DNA from: Aliiruegeria haliotis | GTDB taxonomy: Bacteria > Pseudomonadota > Alphaproteobacteria > Rhodobacterales > Rhodobacteraceae | Assembly: GCF_003003255.1 (NCBI RefSeq) | Contig: NZ_PVTD01000001.1 | Span: 992,001-1,056,000 of the forward strand | DNA length: 64,000 bases | Reading direction: 5' to 3' | Part shown: positions 9,815-17,663 of the stretch, piece after piece | How positions within the stretch are numbered: the first letter of the stretch is position 1 | Layout: each line of letters begins with the position of its first letter | The notes under the pieces: generated by a model | Told to the model about the DNA's origin: nothing | Database searches by the model: none | The model's input: the letters and a program-made list of their open reading frames with translations, nothing else | Translations under genes and position numbers: made by a program

Positions 9815-10474
9815 ATGAAAACCGCATTGCTGTTCGATCTGGACGGAACACTGATCGACTCCGACGCGCTGCACGCGCAGGTCTTTGCCGACCTGTTCGC
9901 CCCGCGCGGTGTCGATATCGACTTCGCATATTACCGGGACAAGCTGCATGGGCGGCTGAACAAGGACATTTTCGCCGATCTGTGCCCGGGCGAGGATGCG
10001 CAAGCCTGGGGCGACCTGAAGGAAGCCGAGTACCGCAAGCGGCTTGGAGCAGGCTATCCGCAGGTTCCCGGCACCATGGCGCTTCTGGACCTTGCCGACA
10101 AGATGGGCTGGGGGCTCGGTGTGGTCACCAACGCGCCGCGCGACAATGCCGAGGCCGTGCTGGATGCACTTGGGATTTCAGATCGTTTTCAGGCACTTGT
10201 GATCGGAGATGAATGTGCCCGCGGCAAGCCGGACCCCGCGCCCTACCTCGAAGGGCTGCGCCGGCTCGACGCCGATGCATCCGCCTCACTTGCCTTCGAG
10301 GACAGCCCGCCAGGCATTCGCTCGGCCGTTGCGGCAGGACTGAAAACCATCGGGCTGCGCTCGATGCTGAACGACGAGAAACTGCGCGCCGCCGGAGCGG
10401 CCGCCACACTTTCCGACTTCGCCGACCCGGCGCTGACGGAACAAATAGATCAATTGAGAGGGATGGCCGCATGA
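9815..10474 (+). CDS. HAD-family hydrolase (phosphoglycolate phosphatase-like)
   Basis: A 219-aa HAD phosphatase. Motif I is LLFDLDGTLIDSD (nucleophile D9, acid/base D11), motif II includes GVVTNAPRDNAE, motif III is CARGKPDPAPYLEGL, and motif IV is AFEDSPPGIRSAVAAGL. The cap is the small helical C1 type. It starts 8 bp after the MTHFR gene and overlaps the next gene by ATGA, so it is a true operon member. Its substrate is unknown. A house-cleaning role for a phosphorylated C1 or cofactor intermediate is only a guess. Confidence 0.85.
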   Translation: MKTALLFDLDGTLIDSDALHAQVFADLFAPRGVDIDFAYYRDKLHGRLNKDIFADLCPGEDAQAWGDLKEAEYRKRLGAGYPQVPGTMALLDLADKMGWGLGVVTNAPRDNAEAVLDALGISDRFQALVIGDECARGKPDPAPYLEGLRRLDADASASLAFEDSPPGIRSAVAAGLKTIGLRSMLNDEKLRAAGAAATLSDFADPALTEQIDQLRGMAA

Positions 10475-11625
10475 CGCGCACCGTTGTCGAGAGCAAAACA
10501 AAAACAGTGACAATCGGCTTTGACGAACCGTTCTGCGTCATCGGGGAGCGGATCAACCCGACCGGCCGCAAGAAGCTGGCAGCCGAACTGGAGGCCGGCG
10601 ATTTCTCGACCGTCGAAAAGGACACGATGGAGCAGGTCGCCTGCGGAGCACAGGTTCTCGATGTGAACGCGGGCGTGGTCTACAACTCCAACCCAAACCC
10701 GAACGAGACCGAACCGCCGTTGATGCGGCAGGTGTTGCAGAAGGTGATGTCGCTGACCGACACCCCGATCTGCATTGACAGTTCCGTTCCGGCCGCGCTG
10801 GAAGCCGGCCTTGAAGAGGTCGAGGGCCGTCCGCTGCTGAACTCCGTCACCGGCGAGGAAGAGCGGCTCGAAGCGATCCTTCCGCTGGTGAAGAAATACG
10901 ATGTGCCCGTGGTGGCAATCTCGAACGACGACACAGGGATCTCCGAAGACCCCGACGTGCGCTTCGCGGTCGCCAAGAAGATCGTCGAGCGGGCCGCCGA
11001 TTTTGGCATCCCCGCCCACGACATCGTGGTTGATCCGCTGGTCATGCCGGTCGGCGCGATGGGCACTGCCGGGCTTCAGGTCTTCGCCCTCGTACGGCGC
11101 CTGCGCGAGGAGTTGGGGGTAAACACGACCTGCGGTGCCTCCAACATCTCCTTCGGCCTGCCGAACCGCCACGGCATCAATAACGCCTTTCTGGCGATGG
11201 CCTCGGCGGCCGGCATGACCTCTGCGATCATGAACCCGGTTGCCATGCCGCGGACGAGAAAGAACGTCAGCGAACGGCTCGACGCGCTGAAGGCGCTTGG
11301 CGTGACCGCGGCCGAGGACGTCGATCTTGGCGCGCTGGCACCGCTGCTTGGCATGGCGCCTGCCGAGGACCTTGTGAAGGAGCGTCTTGCAAGGCTCGCC
11401 GATCTGGGCGTCATGGTGCCCGAGGGGATAGACGTCGCCAAGCTCGCGCCGCTGCTCGGTCTTTCGCCGAAGGTCGGTGTCGCCTCGGACGAGGTTCTTT
11501 CGATCCGGGCCGCCGACTTCCTGCTGGATCACGATCCGTCCGGCGGCAACTGGATCCGCCTCAACAAGGCGCCGGCAGCCGGTGGCGGCGGCGGTCGTGG
11601 GGGGCGCCGTCGCAGGCGCGGGTGA
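10471..11625 (+). CDS. methyltetrahydrofolate:corrinoid methyltransferase-like protein
   Basis: A 384-aa pterin-binding TIM-barrel protein that should transfer methyl between THF and a corrinoid protein. Family signatures are CVIGERINPTGRKKLAAEL, VLDVNAGVVYNSNPNPNETE, ICIDSSVPAALEAGL, LLNSVTGEEERL, and NTTCGASNISFGLPNRHGIN. Two things are odd. Residues 276-333 hold two copies of an LGV-(x)n-D-(x)2-LAPLLG element inserted before the closing IRAADFLLDHDPSGGNWI. The last 14 residues are a Gly/Arg tail. The usual corrinoid partner is not encoded nearby. Start ATGA overlaps the HAD stop. Confidence 0.9.
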   Translation: MTRTVVESKTKTVTIGFDEPFCVIGERINPTGRKKLAAELEAGDFSTVEKDTMEQVACGAQVLDVNAGVVYNSNPNPNETEPPLMRQVLQKVMSLTDTPICIDSSVPAALEAGLEEVEGRPLLNSVTGEEERLEAILPLVKKYDVPVVAISNDDTGISEDPDVRFAVAKKIVERAADFGIPAHDIVVDPLVMPVGAMGTAGLQVFALVRRLREELGVNTTCGASNISFGLPNRHGINNAFLAMASAAGMTSAIMNPVAMPRTRKNVSERLDALKALGVTAAEDVDLGALAPLLGMAPAEDLVKERLARLADLGVMVPEGIDVAKLAPLLGLSPKVGVASDEVLSIRAADFLLDHDPSGGNWIRLNKAPAAGGGGGRGGRRRRRG

Positions 11626-11725
11626 CGCGAACAGGCCACGTCGTGACGCTGCGGGGACGTACAGATGCCCCGCGCGCCCTCATCTTCTCCGGCACAGGAA
11701 GGACCACGCGAACAGGAACAGGCCC

Positions 11726-12172
11726 ATGTCAGGGATTCGGCAAACCTCCACGGTTGTTGTCCACACGCCCGAGCTTCCGCTCGAACAGTTCCAGGATCCG
11801 ACCTTCGGCAGTGTGAAATGGCGGACGCTGTTCACGGCCGATCGGACCTGCACCGATCACATGACATGCGGGGTTGCCTACCTGAATGCCGGAGACAGCC
11901 TGAACCTGCATCGCCACGAACAGGCGGAGGTCTACTTCGGGCTTTTCGGCAGGGTGCGGGTGATGGTGGATGACCTTGCCTACGACCTGTTGCCGGGAAC
12001 GGCGATCTTCATCCCGGGGCTGGCCGTGCATGGCGCCTTCGCGCAGGACGAACCGGCGAGCTTCTTCTACACCTTCGCGACCGGGTGCTTTTCCGACGTG
12101 CGCTACGTCGCCCACGCCGCCGCGAACGACCCGGGCCGGCAGGTGCTTGCCTCGGCCTCGCCAAGCGGGTGA
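11726..12172 (+). CDS. single-domain cupin protein
   Basis: A 148-aa cupin. Cupin motif 1 is intact as GDSLNLHRHEQAEVYFGLFG, with the metal ligands HxH and Glu. Motif 2 is GTAIFIPGLAVHGAF, carrying the fourth ligand His. It is therefore probably a metal-binding enzyme or sensor. It lies between the corrinoid methyltransferase (100 bp upstream) and the ASKHA activator (42 bp downstream). Its placement suggests a role in the methylated-substrate pathway, but it could equally be a lyase, dioxygenase or small-molecule sensor; no reaction can be named. Confidence 0.8.
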   Translation: MSGIRQTSTVVVHTPELPLEQFQDPTFGSVKWRTLFTADRTCTDHMTCGVAYLNAGDSLNLHRHEQAEVYFGLFGRVRVMVDDLAYDLLPGTAIFIPGLAVHGAFAQDEPASFFYTFATGCFSDVRYVAHAAANDPGRQVLASASPSG

Positions 12173-12214
12173 AAACTCGCTACTTCCCGGGTCCGGACGA
12201 CAACAGGACATTCC

Positions 12215-14257
12215 ATGACCGACCCTCTCGTGATCTTCACCCCCTCCGGAAAGCGCGGCCGTTTTCCAGTCGGAACGCCGGTGCTCACGGCGGCGCGCCA
12301 GTTGGGCGTGGATCTGGACTCGGTTTGCGGCGGGCGCGGGATCTGCTCCAAGTGCCAGATCACACCGTCTTTCGGCGAATTCCCCAAACACGGCGTCGCT
12401 GTCGCGGAAAATGCGCTCTCCGACTGGAACAAGGTGGAGCAACGCTATGACGACAAGCGCGGGCTGAAGCCGGGGCGGCGGCTTGGCTGCCAGGCGACGA
12501 TTCAATCCGATGTCGTCATCGACGTCCCCCCCGAAAGTCAGATGCACCGCCAGGTGGTCCGCAAGGCCGCAACCGAACGCGCGATCGAGATGGACCCGGC
12601 GACGCGCCTCTACCTCGTGGAAGTGGCCGAACCGGACATGCACGACCCCTCCGGCGATCTGCAACGGTTGCAGGACGCGCTGCGCGAGAGTTGGGGCATC
12701 GAAACCGTGGACGTCCCCTTGCCGGTTCTCGCGCGGCTACAGCCGACCTTGCGGAAGGGAAAGTGGCAGGTGACCGTCGCCATTCACCAGGCCCATACGG
12801 GACCGGCACGGCTGATCGACATCTGGCCCGGCTATCACGAGGGCCCGCTCTATGGGCTCGCGGTCGATCTTGGCTCCACCACCATCGCCGGGCACCTCTG
12901 CGATCTCTCGACGGGCGAGGTTCTGGCCTCCTCCGGCATCATGAACCCGCAGATCCGCTTTGGCGAAGACCTCATGAGCCGCGTGTCCTACGCGATGATG
13001 AACCCCGGCGGCGATGCGGAGATGACCCGCACGGTGCGGGAGGCGCTTTGCGACCTGGCGGAAGAGATCGCGTCGGAGGCCGGCATCGCCCCACAGGGGA
13101 TCGTGGAAACGGTGTTCGTGTGCAATCCTGTGATGCATCACCTGCTGCTGGGGCTGGACCCGGTGGAGCTGGGCCAGGCGCCCTTCGCGCTGGCAACCTC
13201 CGACAGCCTGTCCCTGCCCGCAAGCGACCTTGGCCTCGCGCCGCTGCATCCCCAGGCACAGGTTTACATTCTGCCGTGCATTGCCGGTCATGTTGGCGCC
13301 GATTGCGCCGCCGTCGCGCTATCCGAAGCGCCGAACGAGGCCGAGCCGCTGACGCTTGTCATCGATGTCGGCACCAATGCGGAGATCCTCCTGGGCAATC
13401 GTGAACGCGTGTTGGCCTGCTCCTCCCCCACGGGACCGGCGTTCGAAGGGGCACAGATCAGTTCCGGCCAGCGGGCGGCCCCCGGCGCCATCGAACGGAT
13501 CGAGATCGACCCCACGACCAAGGAACCGCGCTTCCGTGTGATCGGGTCCGAGCTCTGGTCCGACGAGGAGGGCTTCGACCTCGCAACAGCCGTGACCGGC
13601 GTCACCGGTATCTGCGGATCGGGAATCATCGAGGCCGTGGCCGAGATGCGCAGCGCCGGGTTGCTGGACCCCTCCGGCCTCATCGGGTCCGCGGATCAGA
13701 CCGGCACATCCCGATGCGAGCCCGACGGACGCACACATGCCTACCTGATCCACGATGGCAGTGCCGACGGCGGCCCCCGGATCACCGTCACGCAGGGCGA
13801 TATCCGAGCCATCCAACTGGCCAAATCCGCGCTCTATGCCGGCGCGCGATTGCTCATGGACGAGTTCGGTGTCGATACTGTCGATCGGGTTGTGCTGGCC
13901 GGAGCCTTCGGCGCCCATATCAGCGCGCGCCATGCCATGGTGCTCGGCATGATCCCCGACGCGCCGCTTGATGCTGTCAGTTCCGCCGGCAATGCCGCCG
14001 GCACCGGGGCCCGGATCGCGCTGCTCAACCGGGCGTCACGTGCGCGGATAGAACGGCTGGTTCGGGACTTCACCAAGGTCGAGACGGCCATCGAACCGCG
14101 GTTCCAGGAGCATTTCATCGCCGCCAACGCCCTACCCCACGCAACCGATCCCTTTCCCGAACTCGCCAAGGTCGTGACCTTGCCGCAGGTCAGCTTCAAT
14201 ACCGGAGGCGGCGAATCCGGGCCGGGGGCACGCAGGCGACGCAGGCGGAAGGGCTAG
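12215..14257 (+). CDS. ferredoxin-ASKHA protein, reductive activator of corrinoid proteins (RACo/RamA-type)
   Basis: A 680-aa protein that, by family, uses ATP and a 2Fe-2S cluster to reduce inactive Co(II) corrinoid to Co(I). The N-terminal ferredoxin domain has C38, C44, C47 (CGGRGICSKC) and C92 (LGCQA). A middle domain (about 110-205) leads to the ASKHA/DUF4445 domain, with AVDLGSTTIAGHLCDL, VFVCNPVMHHLLLG, VIDVGTNAEILLG, and VVLAGAFGAHI near the C-terminus. The last residues form an Arg-rich tail (GARRRRRRKG), echoing the methyltransferase. Its presence implies a corrinoid methyltransferase system, although the corrinoid protein is not in this window. Confidence 0.9.
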   Translation: MTDPLVIFTPSGKRGRFPVGTPVLTAARQLGVDLDSVCGGRGICSKCQITPSFGEFPKHGVAVAENALSDWNKVEQRYDDKRGLKPGRRLGCQATIQSDVVIDVPPESQMHRQVVRKAATERAIEMDPATRLYLVEVAEPDMHDPSGDLQRLQDALRESWGIETVDVPLPVLARLQPTLRKGKWQVTVAIHQAHTGPARLIDIWPGYHEGPLYGLAVDLGSTTIAGHLCDLSTGEVLASSGIMNPQIRFGEDLMSRVSYAMMNPGGDAEMTRTVREALCDLAEEIASEAGIAPQGIVETVFVCNPVMHHLLLGLDPVELGQAPFALATSDSLSLPASDLGLAPLHPQAQVYILPCIAGHVGADCAAVALSEAPNEAEPLTLVIDVGTNAEILLGNRERVLACSSPTGPAFEGAQISSGQRAAPGAIERIEIDPTTKEPRFRVIGSELWSDEEGFDLATAVTGVTGICGSGIIEAVAEMRSAGLLDPSGLIGSADQTGTSRCEPDGRTHAYLIHDGSADGGPRITVTQGDIRAIQLAKSALYAGARLLMDEFGVDTVDRVVLAGAFGAHISARHAMVLGMIPDAPLDAVSSAGNAAGTGARIALLNRASRARIERLVRDFTKVETAIEPRFQEHFIAANALPHATDPFPELAKVVTLPQVSFNTGGGESGPGARRRRRRKG

Positions 14258-14377
14258 CTGCCCGGCCCGCTCCGCGCAGGGCACAGGTTGCGACCGCCAG
14301 CCGGACGAGGTCCTCGCGGGCCAGCCGACGTGTGCGGCCAGCACCCGAAAATAGATCGCTCATCGCGTGGAAGATGA

Positions 14378-16498
14378 TCAGAAGATGAAGTCTCCGGCAT
14401 CAAGCCCGGTCACGCCTTCGATCACGAAGGAATACTCCGGTGAACCGTCGCCATCCGCATCGAATTTCACGATGCTGTCGCCGGACTTTTCGACGATGTA
14501 CAACTGATCGCTGAGGCCCGGCACGAAGCCCGCCGTGAAGGTGGTGGACGACGTAGGCGAGTGCCATTCGATCTTGTCGGACCCTTTCGAAAAATCGGTC
14601 ACAACATCGCCGGAGCCGCCACTGGTGAAACCGAACACAAAGACGTCCGCCCCGCTGCCACCGGACAAGGTGTCACCGTCACCGCCTGCAATCAGGCGGT
14701 CCTTGCCGTTGGAGCCGTGAACCTTGTCGGCCCCGCTGCCGCCGATCAGAAGGTCGTGGCCGGAACCGCCGTCGATGTCGTCATCGCCATCGCCGCCGCG
14801 GATCGCATCATCCCCGTTGCCGCCGCCGATCTCGTCATTGCCATCGCCGCCACGGATCGAGTCCCTGCCGGAACCACCGCCGATATCGTCATTGCCATCG
14901 CCGCCACGGATCGTATCGTCGCCATTGCCACCGGACAGCTTGTCTGCACCGAGACCACCTTCGATGGTGTCATCGCCCGACCCGCCCTTGATGTCATCTT
15001 TTCCGGCGCCACCAAGAAGCGTGTCATCACCGCGACCGCCCTCGATCCTGTCGTCTCCGTCACCACCCTGGATCAGGTCGGCATCGTTTCCACCGCGAAG
15101 ACGATCATCGCCAAGTCCGCCAAGCAGGGTATCGGACCCCTTGCCACCTTCGGCCCGGTCGTCGCCCCTGCCACCTTCAAGGCGGTCGTCGCCATCTCCA
15201 CCACGCAGATCGTCATCGCCCGCCTTGCCGACAAAAATGTCATCGCCCTTGTCACCGCGCATGACATCGCGAACGGACGTCCCTTCGAAATCACCATCGC
15301 CCTTGAAAACGACGAACTTGTTCTCGTCCTTGGGGCCTTCGCCGTAATACTGCGTGCGCCACTGCAATTCGGCATTCTTTCCGGTGAGATACTCCGTCGA
15401 GACCTTGTTTTCCGTCGTGGTCACGCGCAGGCGCGATATGAGTTCCCAGTCCTTGCCGTACTCCTCGGTCACGTGCCGGTTGCCCTCGATAATGACGAGG
15501 GATGCAGAGAGCAGGTTGAACTCCGCGTCATAGATCTGCTTGCCGGTTTTCGTCGGGGTGTGGATCTTCTTCACCGCACCGGTCAGGGTCCAGCCGGGGC
15601 CGAAGGTCTCGATCAGGGTAAAGGCAGCCTTCTCGGTCACCTTCTTGCCGCTGGCGATATTGCCGGCACCGTTCCTCTCGATGGTCGTCGTCGTGACGTT
15701 GCCCTTGACCTCGACGGTCTTGCGCCAGACCACGAACCAGCCCGGCCCGTAATCGGCCGCCTGGGTCATGCCGTCGCCGTTGTCGACTTCCAGATGAGCG
15801 GAGATCAGTATCCAGTCACCATCATAGATCTGAACACCCTGGGTGGTGTCCGTATGGATCATTTTCCTTGCACCGGTCAGGGTCCAGCCCGGGCCGAAAC
15901 TCTCGATCAGGGTGAAGGATTCCTTCACTGTCACCTTCTCGCCACTGACGATATTGCCGGCGCCGTTTTCCTCGATCGTGGTCGTCGTGACGTTGCCCTT
16001 GACCTCGACGGTCTTGCGCCAGACCACGAACCAGCCCGGCCCATAATCGGCCTCCTGCGTCGTGCCCGTGCCATTGTCGACTTCCAGATGGGCGGAGATC
16101 AGCTTCCAGCCATCATCATAGATCTGGACACCCTCGGTGGTGTCCGTATGGATCGTCTTTCGCGCACCTGTGAACCCGGTCTCATCCCAGGTTTCATGGA
16201 GTGTATACTCGTCCCGCGACGTGGTCCGCTCGCGCGACACCAGGTCACCGGCAGCGTCAAAGACCTTCAGGTCGGTCAGACCCGGCTGGACCCGCTCCTC
16301 CACCGCCCCGAGCCGAACGCCGTTGCCGTCAAAGAACCTGTAGATCGTGGTGTCGCCTTCTTCCCGGATCAACACGCTGCCCATCAGCGCTCCGGCGGGA
16401 TCGTAATAAGAATAGAGAGTATCGCTGTCCCGTGGCTTGGTAATCACCGGGTCAGGCAAAGAGCTGTCACCACGAAACGGGCTATTGAGATCAAACAC
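14378..16498 (-). CDS. RTX-type calcium-binding secreted protein with 98-aa tandem repeats
   Basis: A 706-aa protein with no Sec signal. Residues 111-208 and 209-306 are two nearly identical 98-aa repeats (GARK-IHTDTT-GVQIYD ... FGPGWTLT). A degenerate copy precedes them and another follows to about 386. Residues about 405-600 are RTX nonapeptides (GGxGxDxLx), which fold into a Ca2+ parallel beta-roll. The C-terminal 80 residues (DFSKGSDKIEW ... GLDAGDFIF) are the usual type I secretion region. No T1SS genes are visible here. It sits at the end of the leftward polysaccharide arm, so a matrix or adhesin role is inferred. Confidence 0.88.
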   Translation of the reverse strand: MFDLNSPFRGDSSLPDPVITKPRDSDTLYSYYDPAGALMGSVLIREEGDTTIYRFFDGNGVRLGAVEERVQPGLTDLKVFDAAGDLVSRERTTSRDEYTLHETWDETGFTGARKTIHTDTTEGVQIYDDGWKLISAHLEVDNGTGTTQEADYGPGWFVVWRKTVEVKGNVTTTTIEENGAGNIVSGEKVTVKESFTLIESFGPGWTLTGARKMIHTDTTQGVQIYDGDWILISAHLEVDNGDGMTQAADYGPGWFVVWRKTVEVKGNVTTTTIERNGAGNIASGKKVTEKAAFTLIETFGPGWTLTGAVKKIHTPTKTGKQIYDAEFNLLSASLVIIEGNRHVTEEYGKDWELISRLRVTTTENKVSTEYLTGKNAELQWRTQYYGEGPKDENKFVVFKGDGDFEGTSVRDVMRGDKGDDIFVGKAGDDDLRGGDGDDRLEGGRGDDRAEGGKGSDTLLGGLGDDRLRGGNDADLIQGGDGDDRIEGGRGDDTLLGGAGKDDIKGGSGDDTIEGGLGADKLSGGNGDDTIRGGDGNDDIGGGSGRDSIRGGDGNDEIGGGNGDDAIRGGDGDDDIDGGSGHDLLIGGSGADKVHGSNGKDRLIAGGDGDTLSGGSGADVFVFGFTSGGSGDVVTDFSKGSDKIEWHSPTSSTTFTAGFVPGLSDQLYIVEKSGDSIVKFDADGDGSPEYSFVIEGVTGLDAGDFIF
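15581..16168 (-). repeat. two tandem 294-bp coding repeats
   Basis: Copy 1 is 15875-16168 and copy 2 is 15581-15874, in phase with the RTX gene. They encode 98-aa units that differ at only a small minority of residues. A diverged third copy continues to about 15341. The high identity points to recent duplication or gene conversion. Confidence 0.85.
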
Positions 16499-16717
16499 AG
16501 GGAGCTCCCGACATAAACAAAGAGGACACGACCGCAGAATCGCGCCCTTTAAAAATCCTTAACAACATTTGTACGCGATTTCGGTCACTTCGCCAATTCG
16601 CGATAGAAATCCGACCGACCGCCGCACTGGAAGACACCAACGTGCCCGCCGCCGCAACAACAGCGGGTAAGACCCACGTATTTATGTAAAAATTCGATTT
16701 ACTCATCAGAAACACGA

Positions 16718-17647
16718 CTAGCCACTCACATTGTCATCACATTTGAAACAGATCGTTTTTGGGTTTTCACCCCGGGAGTCGGCGATGACGTCCGCATCGA
16801 TCTGACTACCGTCGTTCTGCCGCCCCCGAGGCAAGGACAGATGTTCATCGAGCATTTTCTCGAAAGCAATACGGTCACGACACAGCGCCTCCGACAGTGC
16901 GCCAACCTCTGCCCGAATGCCTTCGCGCTCAGCTTCAACGTCTTCACCGCCCGAAAAAACGGCACCTTTCAAAGATGTGCTCCGCAGACGATTGACGAGC
17001 CCATGCGCCCCGACCCGGCGCGCGAACTCGGCACCGCGACGTGTGATCCGCGCAAGACCGGCGGAGCGCGGAACTGAGGCGGCATTTACCTTGCGATCCG
17101 ACAACGCCTGATCGGGGGGAACCGTGTCGGGAATGCCAATCGTCGCGCACAGGCGTGTACAGAAACCGCGCACGTCCTGCCGCAGATCAGAGTACCGCAA
17201 GTAGGAGACCTGGCCGGGGAAGAGTTCCTCCCACGCCATTGCGTTCTTGTGGAACATGCCCGCATCGACGATGTCGGGGTGGATCTCCGCCATCTCCCGG
17301 ATCGGCATGGCCCGGGCGCCCTCTTTCCGATAGTGGAAGTAATGTGACACGGCACGATCAAGGGGATCGCGGTAGATCACCACGATCCGGGCCTGCGGCA
17401 GCGTCTGTGCGAGATTCGACCGTGCCTGGGGCTTGTGAAACAGCGAAGGAGCGACCTCGACGGCGATACCGGGGCGGTCCGCGAATTGCTTCTCGTACCA
17501 GCCCTTGCCCCGTTCGAACACCTTGTCGAAGAAGAAGGTTTCCTTGGTGTCGGTCGGCAGGACAACATCCGAACGCGTGCGGAGATAGCTGTCGACCCAG
17601 GTGGTGCCGCACTTGGTCGGGCCAACGAAGATGACGGAAGGCAACAT
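16718..17647 (-). CDS. PAPS-dependent sulfotransferase, polysaccharide locus
   Basis: A 309-aa sulfotransferase that would move sulfate from PAPS to a sugar or lipid. The 5'-phosphosulfate loop is FVGPTKCGTTWVDSYL near the N-terminus. The 3'-phosphate motif is IVVIYRDPLDRAVSHYFHYR. The C-terminal 60 residues are acidic and poorly conserved. The start at 17647 has GGGGGA 8 bases upstream; the alternative ATG at 17680 would overlap the Wzc-like gene by 17 bp. It is the last gene of the leftward polysaccharide operon and suggests that the polymer is sulfated. Confidence 0.87.
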   Translation of the reverse strand: MLPSVIFVGPTKCGTTWVDSYLRTRSDVVLPTDTKETFFFDKVFERGKGWYEKQFADRPGIAVEVAPSLFHKPQARSNLAQTLPQARIVVIYRDPLDRAVSHYFHYRKEGARAMPIREMAEIHPDIVDAGMFHKNAMAWEELFPGQVSYLRYSDLRQDVRGFCTRLCATIGIPDTVPPDQALSDRKVNAASVPRSAGLARITRRGAEFARRVGAHGLVNRLRSTSLKGAVFSGGEDVEAEREGIRAEVGALSEALCRDRIAFEKMLDEHLSLPRGRQNDGSQIDADVIADSRGENPKTICFKCDDNVSG

Positions 17648-17663
17648 CGACAGGTCCCCCCGA

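Noticed and set aside
8867-10474. 535-codon frame fusing part of an alternate MTHFR frame with the HAD protein
   Set aside because: The first 310 codons are out of frame with the MTHFR gene and Arg/His-rich; the HAD gene starts at 9815.
14690-15260. Short periodic repeats that might suggest a CRISPR array
   Set aside because: The period is 27 bases in frame, encoding RTX nonapeptides, with no unique spacers. The same holds at 33620-34130 and 44870-45830.
14561-16516. 651-codon plus-strand frame opposite the RTX gene
   Set aside because: Its repetitive Ala/Val/Ile composition is the mirror of the RTX nonapeptides and 98-aa repeats; no signal, start context or domain.
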